The notes below the pieces were generated by a model, which worked only from the letters and a program-made list of their open reading frames with translations, did no database searches and had not been told where the DNA came from. The translations under genes were made by a program, and so were the position numbers. Shown here piece after piece: positions 1-5,557 of a stretch of 43,728 bases of DNA (position 1 is its first letter; every line of letters begins with the position of its first letter). This DNA comes from a bacterium. GTDB lineage: Bacteria; Auribacterota; Auribacteria; Auribacterales; Auribacteraceae. Location of the stretch: assembly GCA_018435605.1 (NCBI GenBank), contig JAHDNF010000018.1:1-43728 (forward strand), read 5' to 3'.

Positions 1-1
1 A

Positions 2-40
2 AGCGGTGGTAGTGGCGGCGGCGGTCGCAACAGATACTAA
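2..40 (+). CDS. C-terminal tail of a glycine-rich (RRM-type) RNA-binding protein, partial
   Basis: Reading from base 2, the last 12 codons give a Gly/Ser-rich tail ending GGRNRY and then TAA at 38-40. A flexible glycine-rich tail is the usual C-terminus of small single-RRM RNA-binding proteins of bacteria. The RRM itself lies outside the window, so the assignment rests on the tail and on an RRM gene starting at 43640 at the other end of the window. A strong intrinsic terminator follows at 71-108, which supports this being a real gene end. Another Gly-rich protein is possible. Confidence 0.5.
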   Translation, partial: SGGSGGGGRNRY

Positions 41-70
41 GATATCTACGCAGTAAAAAATATACCACGA

Positions 71-108
71 AATAGCCGGAGGTTGATAAAATCTCCGGCT
101 ATTTTTTT
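71..108 (+). terminator. Intrinsic terminator after the Gly-rich gene
   Basis: Perfect 11-bp stem, 71-81 pairing with 93-103 (core AGCCGGAG/CTCCGGCT), with an 11-nt loop, running directly into a T tract at 102-108. It lies 30 bases after the stop codon at 38-40. Confidence 0.9.
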
Positions 109-183
109 CAGGACGCGCTCCCCGCTATTTTGCCTGTTTTTACCCTGAAATCTTCTCTAAGCGTCGATTTTCTCTAAAAGATC

Positions 184-216
184 AGGACACGCCCCGCCGT
201 GTCCTTAAAATTTTTT
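184..216. terminator. Second hairpin with T-tract
   Basis: Perfect 8-bp stem AGGACACG (184-191) with CGTGTCCT (198-205), loop CCCCGC, then a short A-rich stretch and six T at 211-216. It may be a back-up terminator for the left-hand gene. Because it sits near the edge of the mobile element and beside the recombinase operon, it could also be part of an integration site. The rest of 110-368 holds no supported gene. Confidence 0.55.
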
Positions 217-368
217 CTGTTGATTATGAGTGGGTTATAAATGTATTGTTTTGGACGTCCTCGGTCTTACTCGCAGATGCAAGCACGACTGAGAAAGGAA
301 AGAAGTCTATGCGTCCTGAAAAATCTGAACATAAAGATAGTTAAATCAAGATATTATAAACGGAAATA

Positions 369-773
369 TTACTTTAGAAATATCTGGCGCTGGTCGTCCC
401 ACAAGATGGGAATTTTTGCGGTAAGTTGCCGGATAGATAGATCGGTTGTGATGCTACCTGATATGATGGCGTCGACAATATCCGGGGCAAGCAGTGTAAG
501 CCGAAGGATACGCCCGACCTGCGAGGGATCCATTTTGAGTTTTACTGCTAGCTCTGCAACAGATTTGATCTTTCCCGATTCAATCAGTTCCTGCCACCGA
601 TGAGCTCTGGCGATTGCCACAACAAGAGGATTATCTAACTGCTCTATTTGTTGCGAAATAAGGTTATCGGGTAATATGATTTTCTTGCGCCCGCCGATTC
701 GTTTAAATTTGATCGGCACTTTGATAACGATACACTGTGAATTGCTGTTTTCCAGAGCAATACGATACTTCAT
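369..773 (-). CDS. Small ParB-HTH-like protein of the recombinase operon
   Basis: 134 residues. The C-terminal half (about 65-125) reads as a ParB/KorB-like helix-turn-helix: a segment starting SVAELA, then a second helix around DPSQVGRIL, followed by LAPDIVDAI and ending near W-D-D-Q. Proteins of this shape commonly accompany large serine recombinases in integrated elements and probably bind DNA to help or control recombination, but no tested function is known to me. The start at 773 has a good site (GAGGTG, about 8 nt upstream). The gene lies 17 bp after the recombinase stop, so it is the last gene of the 2733-369 operon. A 120-codon frame on the other strand is a shadow. Confidence 0.75.
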   Translation of the reverse strand: MKYRIALENSNSQCIVIKVPIKFKRIGGRKKIILPDNLISQQIEQLDNPLVVAIARAHRWQELIESGKIKSVAELAVKLKMDPSQVGRILRLTLLAPDIVDAIISGSITTDLSIRQLTAKIPILWDDQRQIFLK

Positions 774-790
774 GACACTCTCACCTCATG

Positions 791-2275
791 TTAGACAAGT
801 TCGACTATAAGCGAATCAAGGCCATCTATTCTGATAAACAGCTCGATGCCGTCCGGATAAACAAGAATTTTGTGAAATATCAGAGAAACGATCCGCGCCT
901 GTTCTGCCGGAAACAATTCATCCCAGACGGATTCAATGTTTTCGAGAGTACGCAGTATATCTGCCTCACTTATGGGATGCGATTCAAGTAAATGCAACCG
1001 TGATGTAATCTCAGACAACTGATCTTTAAGGTAATAAGAGGTATCGGAATGAGGATGTGATGCTCGCGCTAATGCCTGTATAGTTTGGCTTTGTCTATCG
1101 GTCAAACGACTGACTTCCCGTTTGTGTTCAAGAGTAACGGATCGTGTTGTAGCGGCAAAAAGCTCAGGGGCTCTAAAAACCTTTTTGATATACGCGAAAA
1201 CTACCTTTTCAACTTCCGGGGCTGATACCGACCTGACCGTACAATTTGCATATCCCCTTTTTGAGGCATTGACGCACGTGTAATAACGATATTTATTATT
1301 CCCTTTTTTGGAATGCGTGCGCGTCATAGCGCAATTGCAGTGAGCGCATCGTATGATTCCTTGTAGCATAGCAGGTGTCGTTGCCTTTGAGTGGCTGGCA
1401 CGGCTGTGGGGATTTTGAGCAAAGATTGCGTGTACCTCATCCCAAAGCTGATTGGATATGATGGCGGTATGTTCTCCTTTGTAGTATTTGCCTTTATGAG
1501 GTATCTCACCGATGTATAACCTGTTGTTGAGTAATGCGGATACAGATGATTTAGACCATTTGTGCCCGCCATGAGTAATACCCGCGTTACTGATCCATTG
1601 TTTTGTCGAGTATCCCTGATTGTTTAACTCCATAGAGACTTTGAGCGCTGACCGCAATGTTAGAAAACGTCTGAAGATATGCCGCGTCAGTTGAGCTTCT
1701 TTTTCATTGACGATCAATCCTCCGGCATTGCGATTTATATCGTATCCGAGTATCGGGTGTCCTCCGATGTAGCGTCCTTTTCGTTTTAACGCCGCTATTT
1801 TATCGCGGATACGTTCGCCGATAACTTCCCGCTCGAACTGGGCAAAACTCAGCAGGATGTTCAGCGTCAGCCTACCCATAGAAGTCGTTGTATTGAATGC
1901 CTGAGTAACACTGACGAACGTCACATGATGTTGCTCAAATACGTCCATTATTTTACAGAAATCGTTAATCGAACGGGACAGCCGGTCTACCTTGTAGACC
2001 ACTACGCAGTCGATCAGATGTTGCTCCACGTCGCACATAAGCTGTTTGAGGGCAGGCCGATCCATTGATCCACCGGAATACCCGCCGTCGTCATATCTGG
2101 CCGGCAAGGCAAACCAGCCTTCGCCACGTTGACTCTGGATATATAACTCGCCGGATTCGCGCTGGGAATCGAGGCTGTTGAATTCTTGATCGAGTCCTTC
2201 ATCGGTAGATTTACGGGTATAGATGGCGCATCGAATCTTCTGCATTGGCGCTGGCTGGCTGGCAGGAGTGTTCAT
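791..2275 (-). CDS. Large serine recombinase (site-specific integrase)
   Basis: 494 residues. The N-terminal resolvase domain has the catalytic serine at Ser23 in YTRKSTDEG, the YDDGGYSGG segment and the YKVDRLSRS motif; the arginine-rich ERIRDKIA helix follows. Next comes the Recombinase domain (about 170-290), then a zinc beta-ribbon with C-x2-C near CAHC and two later cysteines in the YYTC and ANC segments, and a C-terminal coiled-coil region. This order is typical of large serine integrases, which join attP and attB without a long homologous core. The start overlaps the DUF2924 stop by 4 bases (ATGA), with AAAGGTGA as ribosome site. The frame is full length and all catalytic motifs are present. 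Confidence 0.95.
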   Translation of the reverse strand: MNTPASQPAPMQKIRCAIYTRKSTDEGLDQEFNSLDSQRESGELYIQSQRGEGWFALPARYDDGGYSGGSMDRPALKQLMCDVEQHLIDCVVVYKVDRLSRSINDFCKIMDVFEQHHVTFVSVTQAFNTTTSMGRLTLNILLSFAQFEREVIGERIRDKIAALKRKGRYIGGHPILGYDINRNAGGLIVNEKEAQLTRHIFRRFLTLRSALKVSMELNNQGYSTKQWISNAGITHGGHKWSKSSVSALLNNRLYIGEIPHKGKYYKGEHTAIISNQLWDEVHAIFAQNPHSRASHSKATTPAMLQGIIRCAHCNCAMTRTHSKKGNNKYRYYTCVNASKRGYANCTVRSVSAPEVEKVVFAYIKKVFRAPELFAATTRSVTLEHKREVSRLTDRQSQTIQALARASHPHSDTSYYLKDQLSEITSRLHLLESHPISEADILRTLENIESVWDELFPAEQARIVSLIFHKILVYPDGIELFIRIDGLDSLIVELV

Positions 2276-2733
2276 GATGTCACCTTTCGTTTACTTCTCA
2301 GTCCAAAGAAAAGCGGTCCGTTCCACTGCGTACCGGTAATAGACCGGGCAATTGCGGACAGAGATTTATATCTTCGTCCTTGATATTCAAACCCATCTCT
2401 AAGGACAGTGACATGATGTTCGACCCCTTTCCATTCCCTGATGAACTGTGTCCCGGCGATCGGTTTATCGGGAGAAAAAACCTGTTTTTTTGATGACGGT
2501 CGTCCGTATTCGTCGAATGCGTTTTTCTCGAGGACAATATTCATTTTTGTTTTGACCGTTTGCGTTAAACCTCCGAAGGCGATTTCCTGAATCCTGTACG
2601 CCAGCCGTTTTATGAGAAACTGTTTGTTGCTCGATTGTGGTTCTGATCCAAACAGAGCCCGCCATCGTTCGTGGAGTTGTTCCAAATCCAGCAAGTGGAG
2701 TTGTGTTACCTGTTTGATTACCGACTGTTGCAT
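2272..2733 (-). CDS. DUF2924 family protein
   Basis: 153 residues. The DUF2924 signature is clear: LRWxxLFG-like N-terminal part, RLAYRIQEIAFGGL near residues 45-60, then GTQFIREWKG, a DGFEYQGRRYKSLS segment and ARSITGTQWNGPLFFGLR at the end. The family is of unknown biochemical function and is regularly encoded next to serine recombinases in integrated elements of bacteria, so an accessory or directionality role is a reasonable inference. The start is set by AAGGAG seven bases upstream. It is the first gene of the operon and is translationally coupled to the recombinase by a 4-base overlap. Confidence 0.92.
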   Translation of the reverse strand: MQQSVIKQVTQLHLLDLEQLHERWRALFGSEPQSSNKQFLIKRLAYRIQEIAFGGLTQTVKTKMNIVLEKNAFDEYGRPSSKKQVFSPDKPIAGTQFIREWKGVEHHVTVLRDGFEYQGRRYKSLSAIARSITGTQWNGPLFFGLRSKRKVTS

Positions 2734-2862
2734 GATCTATCTCCTTTTTCTGCCTGTCGGTCACCATGAACGCTCTGTTCGCAGGAACAGTCAAGAGAAA
2801 GTTCGTAGATATTTGAAGATTTTATTGAAGATTTTTTATCGTTGCTTTTTAAAGGATAGCGT

Positions 2863-2871
2863 ATTATAGCA
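2863..2871 (-). promoter_or_regulatory. Extended -10 promoter for the DUF2924-recombinase operon
   Basis: On the minus strand this reads TGCTATAAT, a perfect -10 hexamer with the extended TGn element. It lies about 130 bases upstream of the DUF2924 start. No good -35 is visible, which extended -10 promoters can do without. Just downstream is a short direct repeat of TTGAAGATTTT (about 2813-2838). Confidence 0.5.
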
Positions 2872-2946
2872 AGAGCAAGTAATTCGGATATGTTATGAAG
2901 GCTTATGTTATTCTTCAGAATCATAAATGACATCCGTTTGTAAAAA

Positions 2947-2975
2947 TTGAATTATTAAATCCATAGTGATATATA
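2947..2975 (+). promoter_or_regulatory. Sigma-70-type promoter for the 3050 gene
   Basis: TTGAAT (2947-2952), a 17-base spacer, then TATATA (2970-2975). This predicts transcription from about 2982, giving a leader of about 70 bases with AAAGGAG before the ATG at 3050. The 316-base gap between the divergent genes at 2733 and 3050 therefore appears to hold two back-to-back promoters and no gene. Confidence 0.5.
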
Positions 2976-3049
2976 CTGAAAAACGGGCAAAAAAGACGAA
3001 ATTATTTTCATAACAATATACCTTTGTAAACTAAAGGAGTACACACATC

Positions 3050-3919
3050 ATGGATATTCCCGAAGAAGAATTGATGAAAATGAAAAGAAAGGATATCTTG
3101 GCTTTACCTGAAGATCAAAGGAATAGGTGTTATAAGCTCTTTTATCAACACACACAAGGAATGATAACAAAGGTCATGGAATACAACAAAAGACATTTTG
3201 ATGCATTCGATATTAACAAAAAGCAGCTGATATGTATGCAAGAGTTAAGTGATTTAAAAATATCAGATATAAATGCATTAATACTAGAGAGATTTATAGA
3301 ACCACTACCATCTAAAATAAAAGAAATAACTGAAACAATTAGATTGAATTATATAAATTCATTTAAAGAGATACCAAAAATCAGTTTTGATTTACCTATC
3401 ATTAAAAAAGAGTTCGGAATCCCTGATTCAGTTACAATATTTTCGTTACATTCTAACTCTATATGCAAAAGAAATGCTCATACAAGAGATTATTTTCATC
3501 CCAGTAAAAATAATGCAAAATTTGACAAAGCGCTAAGGAATACGTTTGACAAAAATGTAAATGATGATCCTTGGCATGGAAAATATTTTGATGACGAGAT
3601 TGTTTTAAATTTGTTAAATAGGCAAGTTTATTATTATGACAAGTATATTTCCTTCAGCTATTACCATTTTGAAGTTTTTCGGATTTTACTGCAGACTGCT
3701 TTGGAAAAAAAAGAATATGTGCCTTATGAAAAATTTGAAAAGATATGGGGAGAAGAAAGAAGTTCAGGATTGTTAAGAACAATCATTGGAGAAATAAAAT
3801 ATATTTTATTAAAACATGGGATACCAAAGACTGTTGTTAGTAATCTGTTTTATGCAATTAGAGGAAGAGGATATCAGGCTCAAATTCCATCATATGCTAT
3901 TAGAATAATAGATCCATAG
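3050..3919 (+). CDS. Hypothetical protein with C-terminal OmpR-like winged helix
   Basis: 289 residues, not recognised as a named family. The N-terminal 190 residues are charged, mostly helical and rich in Lys, Ile and Asn. The last 90 residues resemble the Trans_reg_C (OmpR/PhoB) DNA-binding fold: a YHFEVFRILL helix, a YEKFEKIWG segment where OmpR proteins have E-L-x-x-x-V-W, and a terminal IRGRGYQAQIP like the wing motif RGVGYRL. It is therefore probably a DNA-binding regulator, without a receiver domain. A strong AAAGGAG precedes the start. The gene has its own promoter and terminator and is clearly more AT-rich than its neighbours, so it looks like a separately acquired cargo gene. Confidence 0.6.
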   Translation: MDIPEEELMKMKRKDILALPEDQRNRCYKLFYQHTQGMITKVMEYNKRHFDAFDINKKQLICMQELSDLKISDINALILERFIEPLPSKIKEITETIRLNYINSFKEIPKISFDLPIIKKEFGIPDSVTIFSLHSNSICKRNAHTRDYFHPSKNNAKFDKALRNTFDKNVNDDPWHGKYFDDEIVLNLLNRQVYYYDKYISFSYYHFEVFRILLQTALEKKEYVPYEKFEKIWGEERSSGLLRTIIGEIKYILLKHGIPKTVVSNLFYAIRGRGYQAQIPSYAIRIIDP

Positions 3920-3947
3920 ACCACGAGCAAAAGTTTAAATAAAAGAG

Positions 3948-3980
3948 TGCCCTTAGTGAGAAATCATTAAGGGCATTTTT
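3948..3980 (+). terminator. Strong intrinsic terminator
   Basis: 12-bp stem with one G-U pair (3948-3959 with 3964-3975) closed by a GAAA tetraloop, followed directly by TTTTT. It ends the 3050 transcript and isolates that gene from those downstream. Confidence 0.92.
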
Positions 3981-4137
3981 GTTTCTATTCATTACTACAA
4001 TGTATTTTACAACTTTCCTGACAATTCCTGACGAAAGCTGACTTTGTTATTTGCGGACCATTGTGTAAGATGCGCTCAGTAACTCAATAGGCCTGTTGAG
4101 AAAATAAAAGCAAACTATTAAAAAAAAGGAAAAACAA

Positions 4138-4440
4138 ATGAATAAAAGTGAATTAACCCAAAAAGAACGGACATTAGTCAGTAACATCCAAAGATTATAT
4201 TTTGGAACAATGGTTTTCAATGTCAAAAACGGTATTCCTGACATTGAGACAATGAAGATGGTTAAAGAAGTACGTTTTTCTGAAAATCAACTATCACAAC
4301 CGCGAGAGGTGAAAAGTGATCACGCATTGAAAGATCGTTTTATTGTGTTTATACGGTATATCAGGAGTTTATCTGATTGCAAAGTTGAGATTGAAATTAA
4401 GAATGGTTATCCATTCCGTCTGTTGGAACAAGTAATTTAA
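4138..4440 (+). CDS. Small protein with two DUF2292 (YezD)-like halves
   Basis: 100 residues. The same pattern occurs twice: a short helix, a small turn, a V-x-x-x-V strand, then (K)NG and P with a final hydrophobic strand. The first copy is about 9-50 (FGTMVFNVKNGIP), the second about 63-99 (CKVEIEIKNGYP). This resembles the DUF2292/YezD family, whose members are normally a single unit of about 55 residues and of unknown function. The doubling is seen in the sequence; the family link is my judgement. The start has a purine-rich AAAGGAAAA site 5-6 bases upstream. It stands alone between two terminators. Confidence 0.55.
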   Translation: MNKSELTQKERTLVSNIQRLYFGTMVFNVKNGIPDIETMKMVKEVRFSENQLSQPREVKSDHALKDRFIVFIRYIRSLSDCKVEIEIKNGYPFRLLEQVI

Positions 4441-4488
4441 CTGATTAAATAAAATAAACATCATACAACGTGCCAAAAGCCAAGCGGA

Positions 4489-4537
4489 GGTCGTTGTGGG
4501 TGTCGCTAAGAAGCGAACTCATAACGGCCTTTTTTTT
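4489..4537 (+). terminator. Long wobble-containing terminator hairpin
   Basis: A long stem from GG at 4489 to CC at 4529: a 13-bp outer arm in which three positions are G-U pairs, plus a 5-bp inner arm TCGCT/AGCGA around loop AAGA, followed by eight T. The three G-U pairs all fall on the strand sense of a plus-strand RNA, supporting selection as RNA. It ends the 4138 transcript and insulates the sigma gene. Confidence 0.88.
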
Positions 4538-4560
4538 ATGGCTAAAAACATCGTGAAATT

Positions 4561-4620
4561 GGTGATACCCAAGCGAGTTCTCCGGAAAAGGAGATTTCGA
4601 TGGAATATTTGGGTATCACC
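4561..4620 (+). promoter_or_regulatory. Inverted repeat enclosing RBS and start of the sigma-like gene
   Basis: GGTGATACCCAA (4561-4572) is the exact reverse complement of 4609-4620. The 36-base interval contains the Shine-Dalgarno GGAG (4590-4593) and the ATG at 4600. An internal CTCC (4580-4583) is complementary to that GGAG. In RNA this would fold into a stem of 12-13 bp with the ribosome site paired inside the loop, so translation of the sigma-like gene is likely controlled. The right arm lies within codons 4-7. Confidence 0.6.
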
Positions 4621-5172
4621 GAAAAAGAAATGAAACAGATTGACTACCATATAAAATCAACCATAGATCATTATGGATTTACGAGCAGTGATTACGATGA
4701 CCTAAAGCAAGAGCTACTCATCCATATTTTCAATAACCTCCAACACTACAAAGATGAAAAAGCTCAACGCTATACCTTCATATCCCGCATATGCCGAAAC
4801 AGACTGAATACAATTATTGAGATGAATAATGCACAGAAGCGCGATTATACAAAAACTGTATCTGGAGATAAAATCATAAAAAGCCGGGATGGTAATTCTA
4901 AGAAGCGTCTGATGGAACGTCTCAACGAGGATAAAGTTGAATCATCCCAGCGGCATAAACTGTTCGGGTACTGGAAAGATTCATATCGCCAGATAGATAT
5001 CTCTACGGCCATAAGCGAATTATCCATGTCCGACCAGCTGTTATGCAAGATGCTCACTGAAAAGAACAAATCCGATGTTGCTGAACAGCTCGGTATTCCC
5101 CGAACGACGCTGGATTACCGAATCAAAGTATTGCGCAAAAAATTCCCGAAGAGCCTGAAGAAATATATTTGA
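4600..5172 (+). CDS. Phage-type sigma-70-like RNA polymerase sigma factor
   Basis: 190 residues. A region-2-like segment lies at about 30-75 (YDDLKQELLIHIF, then RYTFISRICRNRLN, matching the D-x-x-Q-E-x-x-I and F-x-x-W/I-x-x-R pattern of sigma-70 proteins). A region-4-like helix-turn-helix is at about 135-185 (SDVAEQLGIPRTTLDYRI). Such short sigma factors in phages and integrated elements direct transcription of a late or replication block; here the primase-helicase and packaging genes lie downstream. The start is decided by GGAG seven bases upstream, inside a regulatory hairpin. An ordinary DNA-binding regulator remains possible. Confidence 0.7.
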   Translation: MEYLGITEKEMKQIDYHIKSTIDHYGFTSSDYDDLKQELLIHIFNNLQHYKDEKAQRYTFISRICRNRLNTIIEMNNAQKRDYTKTVSGDKIIKSRDGNSKKRLMERLNEDKVESSQRHKLFGYWKDSYRQIDISTAISELSMSDQLLCKMLTEKNKSDVAEQLGIPRTTLDYRIKVLRKKFPKSLKKYI

Positions 5173-5254
5173 AAAAAGTTTCGTCGTTTTTGGCAGAAAA
5201 TCAGTATGTATATATGTATTTAAAAAAAATCAATATATGGAGGATAAGATTTCA

Positions 5255-5551
5255 ATGAAACAGAAAGTATTTCAGCTTAGCGAATCGATACCTGATGATA
5301 GATTCTCGAAACTCTTGATGCTTGCCAACGTGGTCACCATGGGGATATTTGGCGAACCGCACTACAAGATGTCAGTTCACTATTCCTATGATGAAAACCA
5401 ACGAACCTGTGTTATCAACACCAGCACCGAACCGGGCGAATACCTGGCGAGAGTCCTGAATATTCTTCTTTATTACGAATTCTGCGGCACAGGGTATGAG
5501 GTACGCCATTGTCTGAAATATTCCTGCAAGAATTTTGTAAATAGAGGCTGA
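5255..5551 (+). CDS. Small hypothetical protein of the replication block
   Basis: About 98 residues from the ATG at 5255; an in-frame ATG at 5237 would add six. I prefer 5255 because GGAGG (5239-5243) overlaps the earlier ATG and sits upstream of the later one at usable spacing. No family is recognised. The protein is soluble-looking, with no membrane segment or clear motif. It lies 6 bases before the primase-helicase gene and is probably co-transcribed and co-translated with it, so a replication accessory role is likely but unproven. Confidence 0.6.
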   Translation: MKQKVFQLSESIPDDRFSKLLMLANVVTMGIFGEPHYKMSVHYSYDENQRTCVINTSTEPGEYLARVLNILLYYEFCGTGYEVRHCLKYSCKNFVNRG

Positions 5552-5557
5552 TCTGCT

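Noticed and set aside
241-603. 120-codon plus-strand reading frame
   Set aside because: It lies opposite the ParB-HTH-like gene, has no ribosome site and no recognisable protein features.
2718-2933. 71-codon minus-strand reading frame in the divergent spacer
   Set aside because: It overlaps the DUF2924 start region and the predicted promoter, and its sequence shows no family features.
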